From Alteromonas sp. RKMC-009 (GTDB lineage Bacteria; Pseudomonadota; Gammaproteobacteria; Enterobacterales; Alteromonadaceae), in assembly GCF_003584565.2 (NCBI RefSeq), contig NZ_CP031010.1, positions 1,922,001-1,986,000 on the forward strand: a stretch of DNA of 64,000 nt. Direction: 5' to 3'. Under the pieces are notes generated by a model that had not been told where the DNA came from, did no database searches, and worked only from the letters and a program-made list of their open reading frames with translations. This document shows, one piece after another, positions 44,117 to 52,414 of the stretch. Within the stretch, counting starts at the first letter, position 1, and each line of letters begins with the position of its first letter. A program made the position numbers and the translations under genes.

Positions 44117-44143
44117 TTGTCCATGAACACAATGAACAAAATG
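44117..44143. promoter_or_regulatory. Inverted repeat in the porin-tct / carboxylesterase intergenic region
   Basis: TTTTGTCCAT-N7-ATGAACAAAA, arms matching at 9 of 10 positions, about 110 bp upstream of the porin start. It is a reasonable binding site for the CitB-type regulator of this operon (inference). A second TTTTG half-site lies just left of it. Confidence 0.45.
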
Positions 44144-44267
44144 GATCAGGTTGCAGAAATAAACGAAGCTTTACCGGTAACAATTACTGTCTGATAATGT
44201 TAAGTTAATGTTATTATTGCATAAACTTTAACGGTGCCTGTCACCGGTTTCTATGATGAGGACCAGG

Positions 44268-45770
44268 ATGTTATTCACTTTATTTTCCCACCAGCGCTTT
44301 CGCGGGTGTTTTTCTGTACTGTTTTTAACTATTTCGTCGCTATCCTGCGGGTATGCTGCCGGCCATGATACGCCTGAGGTGACTCTCGCCTCCGGTAAAG
44401 TAACCGGACAACATGCAGACGGAATAAACTTTTACCGCGGTATGCCTTATGCCAAAGCGCCGGTGGGTAACTTGCGGTGGCAGCCGCCTCAGGAACCGGA
44501 TGCTATTGCATCGCCCTATGCAGCAAATTCGTTTTTTCCTCCCTGCCCGCAGCGGGGCAAAGATAATGGCAGCGAAGACTGTCTGGGAATTAATGTATTC
44601 TCACCATCAGCGGATGACGGCCAGACTGCGCGGCCAGTGTTAGTGTGGATCCATGGCGGCGGGTATGTAGGCGGTTCAGGAGATTTAGATCCTAAAGTCG
44701 TTTCACACTGGGTGAATCAGGGACTCGTACTGGTTTCATTTAACTACCGGCTTGGTGCACTGGGTATTTTTGCTCATCCGGCTTTATCTCAACCTGATGG
44801 TGTTAACTATAGTGTCATGGATATGGTCGCTGCGCTGTCCTGGGTTCAGGACAATATCGCTGAATTCGGTGGCGATCCCGCCAGGGTGACGATTGCCGGC
44901 GGCTCTGCAGGTGGCATGGCCGTGCAGATGCTAATGGTAACACCCAAAGCTGAAGGTTTGTTCTCCGGCGCGATTTCTCAAAGTGGCTACGGCACCTGGC
45001 CGTTGCCACGCACTTCAGGTGCACCGGCCCTTCAGGGCAGCCCGGATGCAGAGGTCCTGTCCTCTGCCATCGCACAGCGGGCAACGGGAACAGACAAAGT
45101 CAGCAGGGAGCTGCTTTATCAGACCAGTCCGGAAGCATTCGTCAATGCGATAAACGGCTTTCACCTGCCGGTTGCAGACGGTATCACGTTGCCCGACGAA
45201 CCGGCGCGATTGTTTGCTCAGGGGAAGCAGCACGCTGTACCTTATATTAGCGGCGGGAACAGTTACGACGGCAATGTTTATCCCTATTCCGGTGTGTCAC
45301 CTCAGCGCATGCTCACCTTAACGGCATCTGCTGCTGACAGTGTGCAAAAAGCGTATGGACTGGGCGAGCAGGCGCTGACGGCCTTACCTTTTCAACATTT
45401 GTTCGGTGATTTGCGTTATGTTCTGGCCGGTATGGTGACAACCGGCGCAATGCAAACCGTTAAGCAACCGGGGTACCGTTACTTTTACGATGTTGCGGAT
45501 GAGACTACGCCGGGGGCAGGTCATGCCTCAGAAACCTTTGCACTTTTTAAACCTGCCGGGAATGATGCTGTTAAAGCGATGCAGGCGTACTGGCGGAATT
45601 TCATAAGAACCGGCAACCCGAACGGGCAGGGCTTATCTGAGTGGCAGCCAGTGGATAAGCAGGACAAGAACTGGATGGTTTTTGATAAGACAGCCCATGC
45701 TGAAAAAGAGGTCAGAGCCGGAAAGCTTGGCATATTGCGACAGGTTTATCAGACGCGGGTGAACCCTTAA
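44268..45770 (+). CDS. Secreted type-B carboxylesterase
   Basis: 500 residues from the ATG at 44268, which has GAGGACCAGG before it; an ATG at 44253 is also possible. A signal peptide (ending GYAAG region) is followed by the cholinesterase-like fold. Seen are NFYRGMPYAKAPVG, EDCLGINVFSP, oxyanion WIHGGGYVGGSG, nucleophile elbow GGSAGG, and C-terminal His in GHASET. It hydrolyses carboxylic esters outside the cytoplasm; the substrate is unknown. It is divergent from the porin-tct operon, and could release the acid those genes import (inference from position). Confidence 0.9.
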   Translation: MLFTLFSHQRFRGCFSVLFLTISSLSCGYAAGHDTPEVTLASGKVTGQHADGINFYRGMPYAKAPVGNLRWQPPQEPDAIASPYAANSFFPPCPQRGKDNGSEDCLGINVFSPSADDGQTARPVLVWIHGGGYVGGSGDLDPKVVSHWVNQGLVLVSFNYRLGALGIFAHPALSQPDGVNYSVMDMVAALSWVQDNIAEFGGDPARVTIAGGSAGGMAVQMLMVTPKAEGLFSGAISQSGYGTWPLPRTSGAPALQGSPDAEVLSSAIAQRATGTDKVSRELLYQTSPEAFVNAINGFHLPVADGITLPDEPARLFAQGKQHAVPYISGGNSYDGNVYPYSGVSPQRMLTLTASAADSVQKAYGLGEQALTALPFQHLFGDLRYVLAGMVTTGAMQTVKQPGYRYFYDVADETTPGAGHASETFALFKPAGNDAVKAMQAYWRNFIRTGNPNGQGLSEWQPVDKQDKNWMVFDKTAHAEKEVRAGKLGILRQVYQTRVNP

Positions 45771-45814
45771 CCCCGTTTGTTATTATCAATAACAAGGCAT
45801 ATCTGCCGTTAAAC

Positions 45815-45842
45815 GAAAAAAGGCCCGGAATGACCGGGCCTT
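45815..45842 (-). terminator. Terminator between carboxylesterase and ThuA genes
   Basis: A perfect 9-bp stem AAGGCCCGG / CCGGGCCTT with a 5-nt loop. On the minus strand it is followed by a T-run (45815-45819), so it mainly ends the GMC-ThuA operon, and may serve both convergent genes. Confidence 0.85.
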
Positions 45843-45868
45843 ATCATTTCAACTGTTCAGCGAAAATA

Positions 45869-46999
45869 TCACTGCTTGCAGGTATCGTTACCTTGTCCCG
45901 CCGTCCACTTCATACCGTTCTTTAATAACTTAATGTTGTATTCAGCGTTGTAAACTTCTTTGCGGTGACCGATAGCGCTGTACATTGCGCGGCCTTCGCC
46001 GATGCAATGGGTCCAGACCAGCGGATGATCTTCACCCATTTCCAGTTCTTTACCCGGCACATAAGTAGTTTCATCTATGGCCACTACGATGTCGTAGCCT
46101 TTGGAGGACACGCTGTCTGAGAACGAATACCACTCATCATTTAATTCCCAGCGGTCAGGGATCCCTTCTGCCACACCGGTGCCGTGACGGGTAACATCCA
46201 GCGATGCATCCTGGAACCAGTTGTCATCACCCGGATGGCCGATAAACTGAGCACCAATCAGCACATCACGATACCAGTCCCAGAAATACACCGAGTCGCC
46301 GGCTGATGCATGAATGCCCAGGAAGCCGCCGCCGTTATTCATGTAGTCTTCAAACGCTTTACGTTGTGACAAAGTGAGGGTGTCACCGCTGACATTATTC
46401 CAGATCACCACATCAAATTCAGACAGGTTTTCCGGTGTAAATGCACTGCCTTTGGCGCTGACAGAAACACCATAGCCCATTTCTTTTGCCAGCTTGCTCA
46501 GGTTTTCTGTGGCAGCAGTTACTGATTCGCCGTGGTCATAGCCATTGATTTTCTGATAGATCAGCACCTGAACAGGTTCTCCACCCAGGTCGAATTCCAC
46601 CGGTTCTGAATCGAACCTTGCACAACGTGCAATCTTATCTTCACGGGTGACCGGCAGTGCTGCCAGTTCTTTACGCATAGCCGCAGCGTTTGCATCGTCT
46701 TCAACACCCACACGGGCCAGTAACTGGTCCAGTGTGATCAATGTACTGAAGGAAGGCATTGATTCACTTAAGATCCACGCCGGAATTTTAGCCAGTACGC
46801 CGGGATAGTGTTTTTCAACAATGGCTCTGGCTTTCGGGCGCATTACCACATCGTAAGCCGGCATAGAGCTGGAAAAAGGCACATCCCGTAAGGAACAGTC
46901 GGTTAAAGCCTCTGCGGCAGACGCGCTGCCTGTCGCTACCAGACTGCCCATTGTGATGCTGCCGGCAATAATGGCTTTAAGCATATTTTTCTTCATCAT
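45869..46999 (-). CDS. Secreted ThuA-domain protein
   Basis: 376 residues from the ATG at 46999 (GGAGACTCCTG before it); a frame starting at 47023 would overlap the upstream gene. A signal peptide (ending GSASA) precedes an N-terminal helical segment of about 110 residues, then a ThuA class-I-amidotransferase-like domain (about 135-376): VLIYQKINGYDHGE, VIWNNVSGD, GGGFLGIHASAGD and GEGRAMYSAIGH. ThuA-type proteins act on 3-keto-glycosides made by glucoside 3-dehydrogenases. The upstream two genes encode just such a dehydrogenase, so a periplasmic role on keto-sugars is likely (inference). No cytochrome motif is present. Confidence 0.85.
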   Translation of the reverse strand: MMKKNMLKAIIAGSITMGSLVATGSASAAEALTDCSLRDVPFSSSMPAYDVVMRPKARAIVEKHYPGVLAKIPAWILSESMPSFSTLITLDQLLARVGVEDDANAAAMRKELAALPVTREDKIARCARFDSEPVEFDLGGEPVQVLIYQKINGYDHGESVTAATENLSKLAKEMGYGVSVSAKGSAFTPENLSEFDVVIWNNVSGDTLTLSQRKAFEDYMNNGGGFLGIHASAGDSVYFWDWYRDVLIGAQFIGHPGDDNWFQDASLDVTRHGTGVAEGIPDRWELNDEWYSFSDSVSSKGYDIVVAIDETTYVPGKELEMGEDHPLVWTHCIGEGRAMYSAIGHRKEVYNAEYNIKLLKNGMKWTAGQGNDTCKQ

Positions 47000-47010
47000 C
47001 AGGAGTCTCC

Positions 47011-47610
47011 TTACATCGGCCAAACGGTCATCCAGGCTTTGTCCCCTTTCTTATAAGGGATATCTTTGTAATCGCCCGGTATGTCTACGTGACGGAGCAC
47101 CTGAGTGCCGCCTGTTTTCGACGTAAAGAAACCAAAGATCATCAGCTGCTTGTAGAGGGTAAAGTAATGGGGCAGGCCATCTTCTTTACCGTCCCAGGGC
47201 GAGTCTTCACCGCGGTTAAACGCCAGCGCCTCACTGTCCAGCTTTGAAGCCAGTGCCGTTTTCTGTTTCTGGCTTAAGCCAACGAAAGGCTTACCATATT
47301 CTTCCTGACTGCGTGCATCCACATCTTTAAATCCGGCTTCCATCAAAGCCTGTTGTTCCGGTGTGTAGCATTCGCGGATCATGCCGATAAAGAACGCCGG
47401 CAAACCCGCATCTTTTGCTCCCGGCGTATCAGTTCTCGGTAATACGGTTTCGCACAGTTCAGTAATCAGCGCGACGGTGTTGTCGTCCAGTCCTGAGTCT
47501 TTTACAGAGGTCAGGGCCGGTTGCTCCTGCCAGACGGCCATGGCCGGAGAACAGATAAAGCTTGTGCCGGTGGCGGTTGCGATAAGTTTTAGTAAATCAC
47601 GACGATCCAT
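47011..47610 (-). CDS. Gluconate 2-dehydrogenase subunit-3-like protein with Tat-type signal
   Basis: 199 residues. The N-terminus MDRRDLLKLIATATGTS with twin arginines is a Tat signal. The mature part matches the gluconate 2-dehydrogenase subunit 3 family (LITELCETVLPRTDTPGAKDAGL, FFIGMIRECYTPEQQ, and the ending HVDIPGDYKDIPYKKGDKAWMT split across the C-terminus). In related enzymes this small subunit pairs with the GMC subunit and carries it through the Tat system. The start overlaps the GMC stop by one base. Confidence 0.88.
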   Translation of the reverse strand: MDRRDLLKLIATATGTSFICSPAMAVWQEQPALTSVKDSGLDDNTVALITELCETVLPRTDTPGAKDAGLPAFFIGMIRECYTPEQQALMEAGFKDVDARSQEEYGKPFVGLSQKQKTALASKLDSEALAFNRGEDSPWDGKEDGLPHYFTLYKQLMIFGFFTSKTGGTQVLRHVDIPGDYKDIPYKKGDKAWMTVWPM

Positions 47611-49301
47611 TACAGATTACCCCGCTTGAGTTCTTCTACTGCAAAATCTGCGGCACGGGCTGTCAGTGCCATGTAAGTAAGTGAAGGATTAACACACGAA
47701 GACGATGTCATACAGGCTCCGTCGGTAACAAATACGTTAGGCGCATCCCACACCTGGTTGTGCTTGTTGAGGACGGAAGTCTTAGGATCCCGGCCCATGC
47801 GGGCAGTGCCCATTTCATGAATACCTTTACCCATGTGGTAAGTGGTTTCCCAGGCGGTGGCGTTTTTAAGACCGATGCTGTCAAACATTTCTACAATGTC
47901 TTCTTTCATGGCTTTACGCATTTTCAGTTCGTTGTCACGGATTTTGGCATCCATTTCCAGCACCGGCAGTCCCCATGCATCTTTCACATCATGGTTCAGA
48001 CTTACTTTGTTGCGGTGGTCCGGCAGAATTTCACCAAAACCAACTGTACTGATGCTCCACGGACCCGGCTCACTGAGACCGTCTTTCAATCCGGCTCCGA
48101 TACCTAAGTCGTCAGCGCTGCGGCTGAAACCTGAACGGGATGCGTTACCCTGGAAGCCGAAGCCACGGAGGAAGTCACGTTTGTCATCGCCCCAGTTTGC
48201 AAAGCGGGGAATGTAGAAGCCTGTTGGCCTGCGGCCATAGACGTATTTGTCGAGATGGCCTTCAATTTCTGCCATACCGCCCAGCATGTAGTGGTGATCC
48301 ATGACATTGTGACCCAGTTCACCTGAGCTTGAGCCAAGACCGTTATCCCAGACATCACGGGCTGAGTTCATCAATAACCAGGCAGAGTTCAGTGCCGAGG
48401 CATTCAGGAAGACAATTTTGCTGTGGAAAACTTCAGTTAATCCGGTTTCAGAATCTATTATCTCAACCCCGGTAACCCGTTTGGTGTCTTTATCGTAGAT
48501 CAGCTCTTTTACGATGGAGAGCGGGCGCAGAGTAAGATTGCCGGTTTTCAGTGCCGCGGGCAGGGTTGCAGACTGGGTACTGAAATAGCCGCCGAAAGGA
48601 CAGCCCGTCCAGCACTTGTCACGGTGCTGACACTTCACACGACCCTGTTCGGGACGTTGCTCGGTAATGTGGGCAGTACGGCCCATAATTAATTGACGCT
48701 TGCCCTTGTACTGTTTTTTAAGGCGGGCTTGTACGTCTTTTTCCACAGCATTAAAAGCAAATGCCGGCAGGAATTCACCGTCAGGTAATACATCCAGACC
48801 GTCGCGGTTACCGGAAATTCCGGCAAACTTTTCAACATACGAATACCATGGTGCCACATCTTCATAGCGAATAGGCCAGTCAACACCCACACCTTCTTTA
48901 CCATTGGCTTCGAAGTCTTCAGGGTTTAAACGGTAAGACTGACGACCCCACAACAAAGAGCGTCCACCCACCTGATAGGCACGAAACCACTGGAAAGGTT
49001 CTTTTTCCACATAGGGAGATGTTTGCGCAGAAGCCCATGCGCCCATTGTGGGTTCATTAAAAGGATACCCCTTACCACGGGCCATATTGGGTTCAGCGGC
49101 CAGTGCTTCCAGGCTGGGACGACCGTGGTGTGGATAGTCCCATAAATTTTTACTCATGTTGGTGTAGTCTTTGATGTGCTCGACGTTTTCGCCGCGCTCA
49201 AGCATAAGTACCTTCAGGCCCTTTTCGGTAAGCTCTTTAGCAGCCCAGCCCCCGCTGATACCAGAGCCGACTACGATGGCATCATATGTATTTTTTGACA
49301 T
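47610..49301 (-). CDS. GMC-family FAD oxidoreductase (probable glucoside 3-dehydrogenase catalytic subunit)
   Basis: 563 residues. The N-terminal FAD motif VVGSGISGGWAAKELTEKG and LMLERG, and a C-terminal GMC domain with HEMGTARMGRDPKTSVLN and FVTDGACMTSSSCVNPSLT are intact. It has no signal peptide of its own. The next gene encodes the Tat-bearing subunit 3, so the pair can be exported folded. The arrangement GMC, subunit 3, ThuA is known for FAD glucoside/sugar 3-dehydrogenases that make 3-keto sugars. A C-x-x-C-x-x-x-C cluster near CQHRDKCWTGCPFGG may bind iron-sulfur, as in such enzymes. Electron acceptor is not encoded nearby. Confidence 0.88.
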   Translation of the reverse strand: MSKNTYDAIVVGSGISGGWAAKELTEKGLKVLMLERGENVEHIKDYTNMSKNLWDYPHHGRPSLEALAAEPNMARGKGYPFNEPTMGAWASAQTSPYVEKEPFQWFRAYQVGGRSLLWGRQSYRLNPEDFEANGKEGVGVDWPIRYEDVAPWYSYVEKFAGISGNRDGLDVLPDGEFLPAFAFNAVEKDVQARLKKQYKGKRQLIMGRTAHITEQRPEQGRVKCQHRDKCWTGCPFGGYFSTQSATLPAALKTGNLTLRPLSIVKELIYDKDTKRVTGVEIIDSETGLTEVFHSKIVFLNASALNSAWLLMNSARDVWDNGLGSSSGELGHNVMDHHYMLGGMAEIEGHLDKYVYGRRPTGFYIPRFANWGDDKRDFLRGFGFQGNASRSGFSRSADDLGIGAGLKDGLSEPGPWSISTVGFGEILPDHRNKVSLNHDVKDAWGLPVLEMDAKIRDNELKMRKAMKEDIVEMFDSIGLKNATAWETTYHMGKGIHEMGTARMGRDPKTSVLNKHNQVWDAPNVFVTDGACMTSSSCVNPSLTYMALTARAADFAVEELKRGNL

Positions 49302-49507
49302 TTTCGCCCCTGTTTAAGTTGAAAACGATCTGCGCCTGTTTTTGTCCCTACAAGCAGATCACACAGTGAATCCTGACCTTAACCTGATTGATTTTGTTTG
49401 TAATCAATATGGTTAACAAAAAGTAAATTTAGTAACACTATAATGTATTTATGTCATCGATGTCATTATAAAATTGTCGTGTTTTGTAACAGACGTGGGG
49501 GTATATT

Positions 49508-49521
49508 TGTAAGCGCTTTCT
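49508..49521. promoter_or_regulatory. LacI-family-type operator
   Basis: TGTAAGCGCTTTCT matches the pattern TGNAANCGNTTNCA at all defined positions but the last, with the typical central CG. It is the kind of site used by LacI/GalR sugar regulators and lies about 200 bp upstream of the GMC gene. No LacI-family gene is in the window. Confidence 0.55.
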
Positions 49522-49602
49522 TGCTTTCCTGCTATGCATATGAGCAGTAAGGGGTTTTTGAAAAATTAATGTCAGAAGGAAATTGTGAGATTTTGTTTCA
49601 AT

Positions 49603-49630
49603 GGCTCACGGTGTCAATATGCCGTGAGCC
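49603..49630 (-). terminator. Hairpin after the AGE epimerase gene
   Basis: A perfect 9-bp stem GGCTCACGG / CCGTGAGCC with a 10-nt loop, 42 bases past the AGE stop. No T-run follows, so efficiency is uncertain. Confidence 0.5.
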
Positions 49631-49671
49631 GGAAAGTCCACCCGAAACGTTATCCGGAAACAGCAGGGATT

Positions 49672-50838
49672 TCAGTAAATGCAGCGGCGAAAAAAACGGG
49701 AGGCTTCGTTATGTGCCATACACAGGTGATACAAGGTACTGGCTGCCATTTTCGGGTCCACGGGCTGTCCGTTGCTGTCAATAACATACGTGTAGTGAGC
49801 TTCAAGTTGCGGATGGGAGAAGCCGTCAATCAACTGGTGGATGGCAAATGTAGCACTGGCAATGTCCTGCTCACGGTTTGCATTGTCAGGCAAAGTGCTG
49901 TGAACCAGTGCAGCTTTGATCCACTCCGTCATCGGCCAGCTCTTAAAGGTGGACGATACGACAGTTCCTTCAGGTGTAACTGTATCGTGCAACCAGCGGT
50001 TACCGGGCGTCAACCCGTAGTCCCTGGCATTGCGGTATAATACCGACTGATAACGTGTGGTATCTGTGCCACTGACAGTCTGAAATTCATGCAGCAGCCA
50101 TACCCACTCCATCATGTGGCCGGGTTCTACACTCCGGCCGCCGGTGGGGCATGGCTGCCAGTCTGTGGTGAAAAACTCAAGCAACACACCGTGCTGTGCA
50201 TCGAAAAAATGCTGCTCGAACAGTGCATACACCTGATTGCAGCGTTCAAGCCAGAACATGTCATTACTGACCCGGTACAGGTGAATAAAGGCTTCGAACA
50301 AATGCATGTGCGGATTTTGACGCCGCGTGGTGTGGGCATATGTCCCTTCAAGCCAGCCACCATGATCACTTTTCAGAACAGTATCCACGTGCAGTGCAAG
50401 GTTTTTCGCTTTTAGCAGAGCATGATCATCATTCAGCGCGTCTTTCTGCCAACTGTATGCCAGCAGAAAAAATGCCACATCATACAAATCGGTAGCGGCA
50501 TTTTTTACTTTATCGGATGCATCAAGGGTCATCGGGTAAAAGCCGGGAAGGGCGTCAGGACAGGCGTTACGGATAAATTTTTCCGTTGCCTGCGCCAGGG
50601 CTTTACCTTCAGGCAGGAAGCCTTTTTTGTAGCCGTAGCACATTGAAAATATTTGTCTGGATTGCACCCGCATACGTTTGTCGGCTTGCCTGTCGGGCTT
50701 GCCTTCACCATCAAAACATTCCAGTGCGGCGCCGTTTTCAGCAAAACCCTGTGCAGCCCATTTCGGAAACAATGATGTCGTCAGCCAGTGGTCGAAACGC
50801 TGCCAGGCGTCGATAAAATCGCGATGTATCGTTTCCAT
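49672..50838 (-). CDS. AGE-family sugar epimerase/isomerase
   Basis: 388 residues from the ATG at 50838 (AAGGAAATTTC before it). The N-acylglucosamine 2-epimerase (alpha/alpha)6-barrel is recognisable: RMRVQSRQIFSMCYGY, HMHLFEAFIHLYR, and EPGHMMEWVWLLHEF with the catalytic-type histidines. Members interconvert mannose and fructose, or glucose-type sugars and cellobiose epimers. No signal peptide is present. The gene precedes the GMC-ThuA operon on the same strand, with a 370-bp gap that has its own operator, so the two may form one sugar regulon. Confidence 0.85.
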   Translation of the reverse strand: METIHRDFIDAWQRFDHWLTTSLFPKWAAQGFAENGAALECFDGEGKPDRQADKRMRVQSRQIFSMCYGYKKGFLPEGKALAQATEKFIRNACPDALPGFYPMTLDASDKVKNAATDLYDVAFFLLAYSWQKDALNDDHALLKAKNLALHVDTVLKSDHGGWLEGTYAHTTRRQNPHMHLFEAFIHLYRVSNDMFWLERCNQVYALFEQHFFDAQHGVLLEFFTTDWQPCPTGGRSVEPGHMMEWVWLLHEFQTVSGTDTTRYQSVLYRNARDYGLTPGNRWLHDTVTPEGTVVSSTFKSWPMTEWIKAALVHSTLPDNANREQDIASATFAIHQLIDGFSHPQLEAHYTYVIDSNGQPVDPKMAASTLYHLCMAHNEASRFFRRCIY

Positions 50839-50921
50839 GAAATTTCCTTGCACTACAGATGAATGGACAACGGACACGCATTGTAATCGTCAGTACATGG
50901 GTTTGACAGTGTTTTTGCAGT

Positions 50922-52349
50922 CTAAAAAGCCAGCTGGCGGACGACCTGGTTGCTGCGTCTGCAGTAAACATTGTGCCGGGAGGTCGCCAGAACATGAACT
51001 GATACCCTGTTGCGACCCCTTTCCTTTGACTGATAGAGTGCTTTATCAGCGCGTATCAGAGCTTCTTCAATCCGGTTTTCAGCGAGTTGTGTCAGCCCGA
51101 ATGAAGCAGTAACTTTGATACTCTGTTCTGGTGACGGAACAATGTCTGTTTCTTCAATCACTTTTCGCAAAGCATGGCTTACTGTCAACCCATCTTCGGG
51201 ACTCGTGTCAGATAACAATATGGCAAATTCTTCACCTCCGAAACGGCAGGCACTGTCTGTATCTCTGATATTATCCCTAATCGTTGCTGCCATTGTTTTG
51301 AGAACTTCGTCACCGGCAGGATGACCATAGGTGTCATTTACCCCTTTGAAATGGTCGATATCCATAAGGATCAGAACTGCCTTCGTTCCGTAGCGGTTGG
51401 TCCGACCTGCTTCGTATTTTAAAACTTCGTTAAACGCTCTGCGGTTCATCAGGCCTGTCAACGGGTCAGTTCTTGCTGAATTCGCTAATTGATTTTCCAT
51501 CCTGCGTCGAATTTTATCGCTTCGTTCAAACAAAGCAGCACTAATAGTGACAAGGATTATTATCAACCAGCACACAGCAACAGCGTAAGCACCGACTACT
51601 CCGGAATATTGGATAGATGCAATTGATTTGACGACAAGATATCCAAGGAAGAAAGCAAAAATACAACCGGTAGCGAATTGAAAGCGGGCTATCTGACCAC
51701 CAATGTACGGTGACAAGATTGCCCTTACCACTCCGTGGTTTGCAGTACTCCAAAGTGCGGCGCAACTAAGCAGGAGTAAAGTCGCGGTGCTTAATAAGGA
51801 CATTTCTCCGTGGAAAGGTGCAATTGTGTACGCATAACCAAAAAGAGAAAGTGACGGAAAAGATAATGCTGCGAACGCAGCAGACTGTGAACCCAAATTA
51901 TAGTTAAATGCTTTCATAGCCACGGAAAACCAAATCAGCAGAAAGGTGATAAAGGTATTTATACCAACATGATTGATTTTCCCTGCATTGTGTTCTGACA
52001 GTGCAATCTCGGTAAAAGGAATGATCGTATAAAGGATCTTACTCCCTAGTATCTCGTCTGCGAGCCACGAAAGTGACAGCAATAAACTCACTGCCAGTAT
52101 CCATTTAATATGCTGTCGTCTTCCGGGCCTGTTTAAAACAATACATAAAGCGATCAAAAAAGCCTGAATAGCGGTGTAGGGGTGGGTTGCTACCTGATCC
52201 TCGGCGGGACGATACAAAAAACCAACATTATAGAAGTAACCGGCAAGTGACATAATGCTCATTGCCATAATAAGCACCGACAACTTTTTGCTGAGATCTA
52301 TTGCAACAAGAACAAGATAGCGGGTTCTCTCTTTTGTGACCGGTGACAT
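50922..52349 (-). CDS. Membrane-bound diguanylate cyclase (GGDEF)
   Basis: 475 residues. About seven hydrophobic segments occupy residues 12-270, followed by a GGDEF domain with RTDPLTGLMNRRAF, DIDHFKGVNDTYGH, active-site GGEEF and an inhibitory I-site RDTD five residues before it. It should make cyclic di-GMP from GTP and be feedback-inhibited. The membrane sensor type could not be named. It starts 64 bp after, and on the same strand as, the LysR gene. Confidence 0.9.
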   Translation of the reverse strand: MSPVTKERTRYLVLVAIDLSKKLSVLIMAMSIMSLAGYFYNVGFLYRPAEDQVATHPYTAIQAFLIALCIVLNRPGRRQHIKWILAVSLLLSLSWLADEILGSKILYTIIPFTEIALSEHNAGKINHVGINTFITFLLIWFSVAMKAFNYNLGSQSAAFAALSFPSLSLFGYAYTIAPFHGEMSLLSTATLLLLSCAALWSTANHGVVRAILSPYIGGQIARFQFATGCIFAFFLGYLVVKSIASIQYSGVVGAYAVAVCWLIIILVTISAALFERSDKIRRRMENQLANSARTDPLTGLMNRRAFNEVLKYEAGRTNRYGTKAVLILMDIDHFKGVNDTYGHPAGDEVLKTMAATIRDNIRDTDSACRFGGEEFAILLSDTSPEDGLTVSHALRKVIEETDIVPSPEQSIKVTASFGLTQLAENRIEEALIRADKALYQSKERGRNRVSVHVLATSRHNVYCRRSNQVVRQLAF

Positions 52350-52414
52350 GGTTGTTTTCCTTAAAAAGTCAGACTGATTTTGAGGATTAACATTAAATAT
52401 TTTTATACTTTAGT

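Larger units (their letters stand above)
49302..49671. other. Promoter region of the GMC-ThuA operon
   Basis: No gene in this 370-bp stretch. It is A+T-rich near the GMC start (with a TATAGT-like -10 on the minus strand near 49440) and holds the LacI-type operator at 49508 and a hairpin at 49603. Confidence 0.5.
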
